Assembly: GCA_026706505.1 (NCBI GenBank)
Contig: JAPOYQ010000203.1
Location: 1 to 5,891, forward strand
DNA from: Gemmatimonadota bacterium
Lineage (GTDB): Bacteria; Latescibacterota; UBA2968; UBA8231
Direction of reading: 5' to 3'
DNA length: 5,891 nt
The notes under the pieces were generated by a model that worked only from the letters and a program-made list of their open reading frames with translations, made no database searches and had not been told where the DNA came from. The position numbers were made by a program, and so were the translations under genes. This document shows positions 1 through 5,792 of the stretch, one piece after another (the first letter of the stretch is position 1; each line of letters begins with the position of its first letter).

Positions 1-1096
1 CTTCCAGCGGGCCGACCTCGCCCCAGACAAAACGCGCTACCGGAGGGGTGGAAAATTCGAACGCCAGCGAGTCGAGCCGCGCTCCTTGGGTAAAAAAATC
101 ACTGGCAAACTCACACTTGAACTGGAAGTAGCGGCGCGGCTCGGTAAAGACTACCTGTTCTCCAGATGCACGGGTGTACACCGGAGACCAAGGGCTCCAG
201 TTCTCCGCGTCTGGAGCTTTTTCCCGCTCGGCCTCCTTCAGGCTGTTGTAATCATCTGCGGAGACCTCGGTCCGTTCGGTCTCAAGTCCTTTTTCTTCTA
301 TTTGGTAGTACTTAAGGGGGTCGGGTGTGGCTCCGGTGCGAGTAAAAATCTGCACCGAGGCTCGAGGTTGCTCTTCTGCGGCCCACTTCAACAGGCCAAA
401 ATTGGCCAGTTCACCCAAGTCAATCACCTGTGAAATGTAGTTTGCTTGGGGTACAAAGCCGCGGCTGTACACCTCCAACTCGGCAATTTCCCAGGGTAGC
501 GGCGTGGTGAACACAATTCGGACATGGCGCACGTACTGGGACGGAATTCTCACCTGCACGGTACTGTCGGTGTTTTTTTCGACCTTTTCTACTAGCGTCC
601 ACTGCAACACCCCGCCAACCTGCATTTCCGCGCTACCGTCGTTGATGTACACCTCGTATCCTTTCAGGAACTTGTCGCTGAAGGTCGGGCTGGGGTAGAA
701 GCGAATTCTCTCGACCCCACCGAAAATCGAGCCCAGGTCCAGATCCATCCTGCCCCCCACTTGCCGAGCCCTGCTCCCGTCGAAAACCGTATTTACATCC
801 CCGTCTATCATGTTGTTGAGGTTGCCAGCTTGGCGCACAGATGGCTGAGGCGTGGACATACCTCCCCCTCTTCCTTGGGCGCCAAGGCTCAAATTTTCCG
901 TGGCTTCGGTGCGCCGGGGCTGAATCCACCCCGGATCCGTGGTGGTATCAATGCTCTCCATGATACCCATAGCTTCCCAGGGGTTCTGCTCGTTGCCGAT
1001 GACCAAGACGTCCACGCCCGAGGTGCTTTTGGCAGAGAGCAGTGCCAGCAAAACCCAAGAGGATACCAGCAGGCCTTTTCGCCCAATCGGCTCCAT
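1..1096 (-). CDS. Secreted discoidin-like protein, 3' end outside window
   Basis: An open frame runs without a stop from the ATG at 1096 to the window edge, giving 365 residues and no C-terminus. Residues 1-27 look like a Sec signal peptide: basic start (MEPIGRKG), hydrophobic core (LLVSSWVLLALL), then a small-residue stretch before VDVLVIG. Residues about 90-212 resemble a discoidin/F5/8-type-C or related galactose-binding-like fold: NNMIDGDVNTVFDG, then GGRMDLDLG, VERIRFYPSP, a tryptophan strand and a final IAELEVYS strand. Residues 220-350 look like a second beta-rich module (VIDLG, VQIFTRTG, WSPWSPVY, RRYFQFKCEF). The protein is therefore probably exported and binds a surface or extracellular ligand; the ligand is unknown. 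The ATG at 1096 is preferred to the in-frame ATG at 1105 because GGGA at 1106-1109 is 9 nt from it and abuts the other. It starts 39 bp after the small lipoprotein gene stops, so the two probably share a transcript. The frame is secure, the fold moderately so. Confidence 0.8.
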   Translation of the reverse strand, partial: MEPIGRKGLLVSSWVLLALLSAKSTSGVDVLVIGNEQNPWEAMGIMESIDTTTDPGWIQPRRTEATENLSLGAQGRGGGMSTPQPSVRQAGNLNNMIDGDVNTVFDGSRARQVGGRMDLDLGSIFGGVERIRFYPSPTFSDKFLKGYEVYINDGSAEMQVGGVLQWTLVEKVEKNTDSTVQVRIPSQYVRHVRIVFTTPLPWEIAELEVYSRGFVPQANYISQVIDLGELANFGLLKWAAEEQPRASVQIFTRTGATPDPLKYYQIEEKGLETERTEVSADDYNSLKEAEREKAPDAENWSPWSPVYTRASGEQVVFTEPRRYFQFKCEFASDFFTQGARLDSLAFEFSTPPVARFVWGEVGPLE

Positions 1097-1135
1097 GATT
1101 CGCATTCCCGCTGGCGGAGGATCCGCCCGCTTAGC

Positions 1136-1507
1136 TTATTCTTCAACCTCTACGGTGAAGAAGCCGCCGTGCCAGGGATTGGTGAGGATGAGGAGGGACT
1201 GCCCCTTTGAAACAGAGCCAGCCCAGTTGGCGTCTTCTCTGTCTGTTCGAACGATGCCGACGTCAAAGCTTACAGCGCCATCTGCCGGATTGCATTCGAT
1301 GGTCCGTTCGCGCCCAGCGTCCAAGACGAAATCCTGAAAGCACGCGCCAATGGTAATCTGGAGATCAAAATTCGACTTGTTGTCGAATCTGACCAGTTCA
1401 GTCCGGCCGGTGGACCCCGAAGGCCCGGTAGAAAGATCGACCTCTTCGCAGGCGACTAAAGCGCAGATGCTCGTCAACGCCGCAATGGCAAGTGCGTAGA
1501 TCTTCAC
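1136..1507 (-). CDS. Small hypothetical lipoprotein, GTG start
   Basis: This encodes a 123-residue protein of unknown family. Residues 1-19 form a lipoprotein signal (MKIYALAIAALTSICALVA) ending in an LVAC lipobox, so Cys20 would be lipidated. A short linker rich in Gly, Ser and Thr (residues 24-35) follows, then a compact beta-rich domain (RFDNKSNFDLQITIG, FVLDAGRERTIEC, VSFDVGIV, LLILTNPWHGGFFTVEVEE). Cys56 and Cys72 could form a disulfide in the periplasm or at the surface. I chose the GTG at 1507 because GGGAG (1515-1519) sits 7 nt upstream, and it places the signal peptide exactly at the N-terminus. A longer in-frame ATG at 1561 would add 18 residues, read through a perfect inverted repeat, and put a non-signal-like stretch before the hydrophobic core. 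The gene lies between the CBM9-like gene and the discoidin-like gene, all co-directional. Its function is unknown. Confidence 0.8.
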   Translation of the reverse strand: MKIYALAIAALTSICALVACEEVDLSTGPSGSTGRTELVRFDNKSNFDLQITIGACFQDFVLDAGRERTIECNPADGAVSFDVGIVRTDREDANWAGSVSKGQSLLILTNPWHGGFFTVEVEE

Positions 1508-1514
1508 GGCTGTT

Positions 1515-1519
1515 CTCCC
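1515..1519 (-). promoter_or_regulatory. Ribosome binding site deciding the GTG start
   Basis: GGGAG on the minus strand lies 7 nt upstream of the GTG at 1507. It is the main evidence for placing the lipoprotein start there and not at the upstream ATG at 1561. Confidence 0.75.
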
Positions 1520-1524
1520 ATTGT

Positions 1525-1566
1525 ATAGATTGAAGGGATGAGAAAAATCCCATCCCTTCAATCTAT
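1525..1566 (-). repeat. Perfect 16-bp inverted repeat (stem-loop)
   Basis: The arms at 1525-1540 (ATAGATTGAAGGGATG) and 1551-1566 (CATCCCTTCAATCTAT) are exact reverse complements with a 10-nt loop. It lies 30 bp after the stop of the CBM9-like gene and 5 nt upstream of the lipoprotein's SD. No U-tract follows the stem on either strand; the T-run on the minus strand is in the loop. It is thus not a standard intrinsic terminator. An mRNA-stabilising or processing hairpin, or a control element for the next gene, is more likely. Confidence 0.8.
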
Positions 1567-1596
1567 CTGAAGACCAGTCTAAAAAGCACTAGGTCC

Positions 1597-2526
1597 TTAG
1601 CGGAAAGAGGCTTTGATCCTCCCCCAAGTTTCTCCCTCGACGTTCGTGGTGACCTCAATGGGAACCTTAACCATCACCCAGTCGGGCGCTGCGGACCCGT
1701 CTCGGGTGGCGTGGGTTTCGTCGTTCAGGCCCCACTGCGAATCCCAGTCATCGCCGTTTTCGTCGTGATCCTGGTAGTGGATGTTCAGGTGGATGATCTG
1801 CTCTTCTTCGAATACGTGGGGGATACTGGAGTCGGGACCGCCGTAATCCAGATGATCGAACAGGGACCAAGCGATCTCATAGAACAAGGTGACGTTGGTA
1901 TCCCCTTCGTTAACCGGCACGGCCTCGGGGGGACCTACGCCGAGATGGCCCCACGGCGGATGGCCGAACCACATCGCGTCCCACTCGCGGGTCTCGATCT
2001 TCTCAAAGAAGTTCTCACCGAAATTGAAAACCCACATAGTCGCCGGTCCTTGGGCTGGAGGATGGACTACCCACTGTTGTCCTTGGGTGCCCATCACGTT
2101 CTGATCCAAATCTCCGGCGTGGAAGAAACCTCCACTGTGATCGGGGTCGGTGCTGATGGTCCAGCCATCTTCCGTGTAGATATCCACCTGGTTTTCTGAA
2201 TCGCGGTGGATAAAATCGTCGAAGGCTTCGAGACCGAGATAGAGTTTCTGAGTAGTCTCGTTCCAAGCGACCATCATGCTCACATCGACGTCCGCGATGT
2301 CCCTCGGGTCATTGCCGGCACGCGATAGCAACATGTCGTGGGTGATGACCAAATCTGACGGGAACCAGTTCGTCCAGTCAGCGGAATTTCCGTCTATCTC
2401 CGGGATCAATTCATCCGGAATATGGGGCGCGAAGAACTCTACGCCCTCGGGCTTATGGCCCCAAGAACTGCTCGACAGCATGGCTACCAAGGCCAGCGCC
2501 ATAAAAGGCATTGCTAATTTTTTCAT
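1597..2526 (-). CDS. Secreted CBM9-like (carbohydrate-binding family 9-like) protein
   Basis: This encodes 309 residues. The N-terminus is a clear Sec signal peptide (MKKLAMPFMALALVAMLSSSSWG), with cleavage likely before HKPEG, and no lipobox cysteine. The mature protein resembles the CBM9-like beta-sandwich seen in many secreted bacterial proteins: an opening IDGNSADW at residues 44-51, then DVSMMVAWNETTQKLYLGLEAFDD (80-104 region), VDIYTEDGWTIS (114-125), VTLFYEIAWSLFD (212-224) and a final WGRIKASFR. This family fold usually binds sugars, often beside enzymes or transport parts; no catalytic module is visible here, so binding is the only role I would infer. The domain fills nearly the whole chain. 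The start is well supported: GAGGAG at 2535-2540 is 8 nt upstream of the ATG. It sits 201 bp after the lipoprotein gene, beyond a terminator-like hairpin, so it may be transcribed separately. Confidence 0.85.
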   Translation of the reverse strand: MKKLAMPFMALALVAMLSSSSWGHKPEGVEFFAPHIPDELIPEIDGNSADWTNWFPSDLVITHDMLLSRAGNDPRDIADVDVSMMVAWNETTQKLYLGLEAFDDFIHRDSENQVDIYTEDGWTISTDPDHSGGFFHAGDLDQNVMGTQGQQWVVHPPAQGPATMWVFNFGENFFEKIETREWDAMWFGHPPWGHLGVGPPEAVPVNEGDTNVTLFYEIAWSLFDHLDYGGPDSSIPHVFEEEQIIHLNIHYQDHDENGDDWDSQWGLNDETHATRDGSAAPDWVMVKVPIEVTTNVEGETWGRIKASFR

Positions 2527-2527
2527 T

Positions 2528-2545
2528 GAATTGACTCCTCAATTC
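2528..2545 (-). promoter_or_regulatory. SD presented in a hairpin loop
   Basis: The arms GAATTG (2528-2533) and CAATTC (2540-2545) are exact reverse complements, and the six loop bases (2534-2539) read AGGAGT in the mRNA, which is the core SD for the ATG at 2526. The stem is short and AT-rich, so it would be only marginally stable; its placement is what makes it notable. Confidence 0.4.
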
Positions 2546-2577
2546 GGAATGACGATATGGAAACAAAATTGCAAAAC

Positions 2578-2602
2578 CAGCGGGACCTATTCATTCCCGC
2601 TG
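2578..2602 (-). terminator. Terminator- or attenuator-like hairpin
   Basis: The arms 2578-2585 (CAGCGGGA) and 2595-2602 (TCCCGCTG) pair perfectly over 8 bp with a 9-nt loop. Reading on the minus strand, the stem is followed by GGTTTTGCAATTTTGTTT, an interrupted T-rich tract. This suits an intrinsic terminator ending the transcript of the upstream lipoprotein gene (stop at 2728). It is only 51 bp before the CBM9-like start, so it may instead act as an attenuator for that gene. The broken T-tract lowers confidence. Confidence 0.5.
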
Positions 2603-2651
2603 TAGGATCGAAAACAATTAATCATCCCGTCCACACTTGCCCGGGAAAAAC

Positions 2652-2675
2652 TCACCTCATCCAACCACCTCCTTT
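2652..2675 (-). promoter_or_regulatory. Perfect SD with three-codon mini-ORF (ATG AGG TGA)
   Basis: On the minus strand AAAGGAGGT (2667-2675) is followed after 6 nt by ATG AGG TGA (2660-2652). This is the strongest SD in the window, yet the frame it opens codes only Met-Arg. A GTG at 2655 opens a second, overlapping 22-codon frame ending at 2587, inside the terminator-like hairpin. It could be a leader for the CBM9-like gene, a relic of a lost gene start, or chance. Confidence 0.35.
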
Positions 2676-2727
2676 CTCGCAAAAAACGTCTGCTGCCTGA
2701 CACATCAGTCCTCTCGTTACGAGCCGA

Positions 2728-3504
2728 TTACCCAGAAGACATTCTCGTCGTCCCATCGGGATAAATTCGGCCGATTTCCCGAAAAAAAAGATACTCGAGT
2801 TCGAGCACTTCTATTGGATCGCCGCGAAAATCGAATCGAATCGCCACATCCTCGAGCTTGAGGCGCAGTTCCTGCACGTCTGGATGCAGGGCGGGAAAGA
2901 CTAGGAATCCCTGGGCTTCCTGACCGCTGAATATGGGTTCGGACGCGTATCTAGAAGAGGCGAATAGGTCTTTGCGTTCTTCGTAGCGGTCGTACAGGTT
3001 CCCGGAATAAGCAGTGGCATACGGGCGATAGTACTCGTCGAATTCGAGCGGATCCAGAGCCGGGTACTCGCGACCGTTTGAAGCGATGAGCGTAACCTTC
3101 AAAGGGTCAATTTGTACTTTCGGATAGCTGTAATTTTTAACTTTTAAAAGAAAAATCGTGAAGCGCTGTGGCGTCGAGCCGGTTTCGGGATCTTTCCAGT
3201 CGCCGTAGGTGTAGGGATTTATAGACTCCGCGCCGCCCTTGGAGTACGCAGGGTACAATCGATTCAGTTCTGCGTCCGTTTGGGGACGAACTCCGACTTC
3301 AAATCGCTCTTGAACGAACAGCACCGTTCCATCATCGCTAACCTGCATGCCGGTGTGTTGCTGGGCATCGGGAAGGGGTTGCAAGGGACCGGCATAGTAC
3401 CGGTACCCGCACGCAGCGCAAAAACCGGCCAGTAAAAGACCTGCGGCCAGAGCGGATAACCGCCGTGATTTCTCTCTCGTCACAAGCCGAAAAGTGACTT
3501 TCAT
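2728..3504 (-). CDS. Probable lipoprotein of unknown family
   Basis: From the ATG at 3504 this encodes 258 residues. An export signal is clear: basic residues 1-15 (MKVTFRLVTREKSRR), a hydrophobic core (LSALAAGLLLAGFCAA), then Cys32. The lipobox is imperfect (CAAC, with Cys at -3), so lipidation is likely but not certain. The mature region has beta-strand character: GTVLFVQERFEVGVRP (59-74), RFTIFLLKVKNYS (114-126), KVQIDPLKVTLIASNGREYPAL (129-150), an aromatic YYRPYATAY segment (158-166), and strands GFLVFPAL and LRLKLEDVAIRFDF near the end. This recalls periplasmic Ig-like folds, but I do not recognise the family. A TTG at 3531 would add nine residues and has AAAGG 6 nt upstream, while the ATG has only a weak GGAA; the true start is open. 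A strong promoter lies about 110 bp upstream, so the gene heads its own transcript. Confidence 0.8.
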   Translation of the reverse strand: MKVTFRLVTREKSRRLSALAAGLLLAGFCAACGYRYYAGPLQPLPDAQQHTGMQVSDDGTVLFVQERFEVGVRPQTDAELNRLYPAYSKGGAESINPYTYGDWKDPETGSTPQRFTIFLLKVKNYSYPKVQIDPLKVTLIASNGREYPALDPLEFDEYYRPYATAYSGNLYDRYEERKDLFASSRYASEPIFSGQEAQGFLVFPALHPDVQELRLKLEDVAIRFDFRGDPIEVLELEYLFFREIGRIYPDGTTRMSSG

Positions 3505-3533
3505 ATTCAATAGTTCCGACGCTTTTTGCAATT

Positions 3534-3578
3534 TTGACCTTTCGGGAACTACCGCTTTCCTAACCTACTGAAGGTCAA
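3534..3578 (-). repeat. 8-bp inverted repeat covering an SD in the lipoprotein leader
   Basis: TTGACCTT (3534-3541) and AAGGTCAA (3571-3578) are exact reverse complements separated by 29 bp. In the mRNA the later arm contains most of the AAAGG that would serve the alternative TTG start at 3531, so pairing would hide that site. The long loop weakens the case for a stable structure. Confidence 0.4.
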
Positions 3579-3602
3579 CAAGTTATGTGTTTTTTTGATT
3601 TT

Positions 3603-3620
3603 GCAACTCTCGCAGGTTGC
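3603..3620. promoter_or_regulatory. Small palindrome at the predicted transcription start
   Basis: GCAAC (3603-3607) and GTTGC (3616-3620) form a 5-bp dyad with an 8-bp spacer, directly after the -10 element and across the predicted start site. The position fits a repressor operator, but five bases can arise by chance and no regulator gene is in the window. Confidence 0.25.
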
Positions 3621-3649
3621 GATATAATAAATTAGATTAGAGCTGTCAA
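3621..3649 (-). promoter_or_regulatory. Sigma70-type promoter for the lipoprotein gene
   Basis: On the minus strand a perfect -35 TTGACA (3644-3649) and a -10 TATATC (3621-3626, four of six matches to TATAAT) are separated by the ideal 17 bp, with an AT-rich spacer. Transcription would start near 3614, giving an untranslated leader of about 110 nt before the ATG at 3504, or about 83 nt before the TTG at 3531. Confidence 0.7.
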
Positions 3650-3701
3650 GTTTTTCTGCCCGCTTCTGGTTGGACACATCGGGCTCTATCCGCAACGTCG
3701 C

Positions 3702-5687
3702 TTACAACCACATCAGTTGATTGTCCGTCATGCCGGTAAAGTGATCCACGATCAGCCATACTCCCGCAACAGTAAAGTGACCTAGGATCAAACCTAGGAA
3801 AAACGGTTTGCTAGCTTGGTACAACCGCGCCCCTCCGTAGCGCAGGACCAAGAGTTTTACGAGCCAAGCCAGAAATACATTGAACCAGACGAACTGCGCC
3901 ATCCACGTGGTACTGATCAAGAACCCGAGTGGATGAAACGGCCACCAGAGTAATTTTTGTCGGATGACGATCAATATATTCATCATCCCTCCCCCCACAC
4001 CCGTCCACAACCAGCCGCTTAGATTGGCCTCGACAGGCGTGGTCAAATACGGAACCACGAAATCAAAGGGACTCGAGGCCCCACCGACGAAAAACCACTG
4101 ATCCAGATTGATGCCCCCGTACTTGTAGCACATGGCGAGTATGATCCAGGTCGAACCCACCAGACTGACCACTACGGCTAGGATCATGGCCCAGAACAGA
4201 GGTCTTTTCCGCTGCCCCGCGCCAACTTCGTCGCTCAGCTTCATCCCGTTGGCGGCAGAGGCCATCACAAAGGTTCTGAAGTTGACTGCCCAAGAAAAAC
4301 TGAGTCCTAGGAAGATCAAGCCGGCCGGGCCAATGGCAGATGAACCGACTCCAGAGATCAGAAATGAGACGGGTGTTAGGGGGGCCCGCACCGCGGCCAA
4401 GCCGGCCTCGGCAACCACCCGAGTCAGTGCGATAAAGAGGACGAAAACGGCAAAGAGAAATATAGGTATCAGCCAAGCGGCTAGGCCGCCTTTGTACAGC
4501 CAGACCCCCATGAATCCCAAGCCGGCGATCAAGCCGAACACCGCGGTGCGGTACGACAGCAACTCCTGGGAATCATCGACGGTCGAATTCCGCCCGAAAG
4601 CCTTGTTAAATACATCCTTCAGATGCCTGCGAGCTCCCCACAGGCTCGCCAGCACCAAGACGATAAAGGCTCCCATGCCCTGATGCGCAATAATGGGCGA
4701 AGCCGTAGCGAATATATCTAGCTTCTCCGTACTGGCGATCCCCAAGATGTTGAATACCCCCTGTTCCAGTGTACCCAGCAGGTAGAACAACCAGATTCCG
4801 AAGGCGATGTCCAGACTGATGAGATACGAAAAACCAACCATGGAAAAGCTCAGGTGGATGGGTATTGACATGGTCTCGCGACAGGCGCTGAAAGTAGTGG
4901 CTAGTTCGATTGTGGGGAGGGTTTCATAATAGTTGTGAAAACCATTTACGCTGGTGATGAAGAAGGGAATGGCAAACCCCACCCACATCACCGCGTTCTT
5001 GAAAAAGGGATTCACCAGAGATCCTTTTGGTCCCTCTTTGATCATGTCCAAGGGGACCTGGATCAAGGGATAGACCAGCCGCTCATGGTTGGCCCATTGC
5101 CGGTGCAGAATGACCGATATGCAGATCATCACAAAGCAGAGGACCAGGAAAAACAGGCCCCAGTGAAAAAGAGGTTCGAGCCAAACTCCCCAGGGGATTC
5201 CCATGCCTTCGGGAAGCCCCTCGAAAAAATACTTGATCATCTCCGGGTCGCGGGGCGTCAACCAGTCTTTGATGTGCGGATGGGCCAGCGTGGCCCAATC
5301 GTTCTCGGGCGTAGCGTAGTAGTAAGGCCCCGTGATCTTGGGCAGCCAAGCTTCGGTAAAACCCTTTGTCGGCACTGTAGCGGCGATGATCATCATGATG
5401 TAGATGAGCACCAGTTCGGCCGGCTGTAGTGCCCAGTTCACCCGCAGCAGGCGCAGCGCCACATTTACGCCTCCCACCAGCACGAAGAAGATGAAGAAGG
5501 CGATAGGGGTGCTGATATTCAGCGCCATGTACGATCCGCGGATGATCATATTGCCGTACGGAGCCGCCACACCAATAAAAAATGCGAGCGCGGCTCCGAT
5601 AATGAATGCTCTGATCGTAAAGCCGGAAGAGGATTCGCGCGGAGCGGACTTGGGAGCGAAGTAATGTTCGGGAATAGATATGGGCAT
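3702..5687 (-). CDS. Polytopic membrane protein, DUF6785/DUF6784 type
   Basis: This encodes 661 residues with roughly 13-14 hydrophobic segments, near 23-42, 60-80, 90-105, 172-195, 230-247, 280-303, 335-350, 381-397, 403-422, 440-465, 498-520, 560-577, 587-612 and 627-648. The pattern and motifs match what I recall of DUF6785/DUF6784 proteins of planctomycete-like and related bacteria: LQPAELVLIYIMM (87-99), GPYYYATPENDW (120-131), RVVAEAG (423-429) and, in the DUF6784-like tail, WWPFHPLGFLIS (581-592). The family has no firmly assigned function; resemblance to OPT-type transporters suggests inner-membrane transport. The short N-terminal region (MPISIPEHYF) has no signal peptide. The ATG at 5687 has no SD upstream (AAACAACCT), and the frame meets a stop further up with no ATG or GTG between, so the start is probably right but non-SD or leaderless. 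It follows the ASPIC/UnbV gene by 105 bp. Family call is from memory of motifs. Confidence 0.88.
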   Translation of the reverse strand: MPISIPEHYFAPKSAPRESSSGFTIRAFIIGAALAFFIGVAAPYGNMIIRGSYMALNISTPIAFFIFFVLVGGVNVALRLLRVNWALQPAELVLIYIMMIIAATVPTKGFTEAWLPKITGPYYYATPENDWATLAHPHIKDWLTPRDPEMIKYFFEGLPEGMGIPWGVWLEPLFHWGLFFLVLCFVMICISVILHRQWANHERLVYPLIQVPLDMIKEGPKGSLVNPFFKNAVMWVGFAIPFFITSVNGFHNYYETLPTIELATTFSACRETMSIPIHLSFSMVGFSYLISLDIAFGIWLFYLLGTLEQGVFNILGIASTEKLDIFATASPIIAHQGMGAFIVLVLASLWGARRHLKDVFNKAFGRNSTVDDSQELLSYRTAVFGLIAGLGFMGVWLYKGGLAAWLIPIFLFAVFVLFIALTRVVAEAGLAAVRAPLTPVSFLISGVGSSAIGPAGLIFLGLSFSWAVNFRTFVMASAANGMKLSDEVGAGQRKRPLFWAMILAVVVSLVGSTWIILAMCYKYGGINLDQWFFVGGASSPFDFVVPYLTTPVEANLSGWLWTGVGGGMMNILIVIRQKLLWWPFHPLGFLISTTWMAQFVWFNVFLAWLVKLLVLRYGGARLYQASKPFFLGLILGHFTVAGVWLIVDHFTGMTDNQLMWL

Positions 5688-5792
5688 AGGTTGTTTGGGC
5701 GCAATCAGCGGGGGGCACTTTGCAATATCAATAAACCTAACGCCGAGCTATGCGGCAATGTAAATTTGGTGTCGCGTATTGAGGTGCTAACC
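5688..5792. other. Intergenic gap with no clear signal
   Basis: This stretch separates the ASPIC/UnbV stop from the transporter-like start. I see only a weak GCCG/CGGC dyad and no convincing -35/-10 pair or SD. Transcription of the 661-residue gene could be read-through from upstream, or could use a promoter type I cannot recognise. Confidence 0.5.

Noticed and set aside
86..1337. Several plus-strand open frames of 64-149 codons opposite the discoidin-like and small lipoprotein genes
   Set aside because: They are antisense to well-supported minus-strand genes, have low-complexity or arginine/proline/serine-rich translations, and lack good SDs or recognisable domains.
1525..1566. The 16-bp hairpin as an intrinsic terminator for the CBM9-like gene
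   Set aside because: No U-tract follows the stem in the reading direction; the only T-run is in the loop.
1711..2199. Plus-strand frame of 162 codons antisense to the CBM9-like gene
   Set aside because: The opposite strand has a clear signal peptide, SD and domain motifs; the plus frame has no family resemblance.
2622..2660. TGA read-through (selenocysteine-type) of ATG AGG TGA into a longer peptide
   Set aside because: The frame hits another TGA after a few codons (M R then nine residues), and nothing resembles a known selenoprotein motif.
2681..2705. T6 run after the lipoprotein gene as a first terminator
   Set aside because: The preceding stem is only three to four pairs with mismatches, too weak to claim.
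2527..2727. A known riboswitch class in the CBM9-like leader
   Set aside because: I could not match conserved cores of the classes I know (cobalamin, c-di-GMP and others); only the SD/mini-ORF and hairpin are clear.
3650..3701. GCCCG/CGGGC dyad after the membrane protein stop as a terminator
   Set aside because: The stem is 5 bp with a 17-nt loop, and no T-run follows it on the minus strand.
4063..4683. Frames of 137 (minus) and 183 (plus) codons inside the membrane protein gene
   Set aside because: They are frame shadows of a long, well-patterned membrane protein with continuous hydrophobic segments, and show no domain features.
5083..5718. Minus-strand 211-codon frame overlapping the start of the membrane protein gene
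   Set aside because: It is a shifted frame of the same DNA, rich in Arg, His and Ala, with no membrane segments or motifs, whereas the 661-residue frame is coherent.
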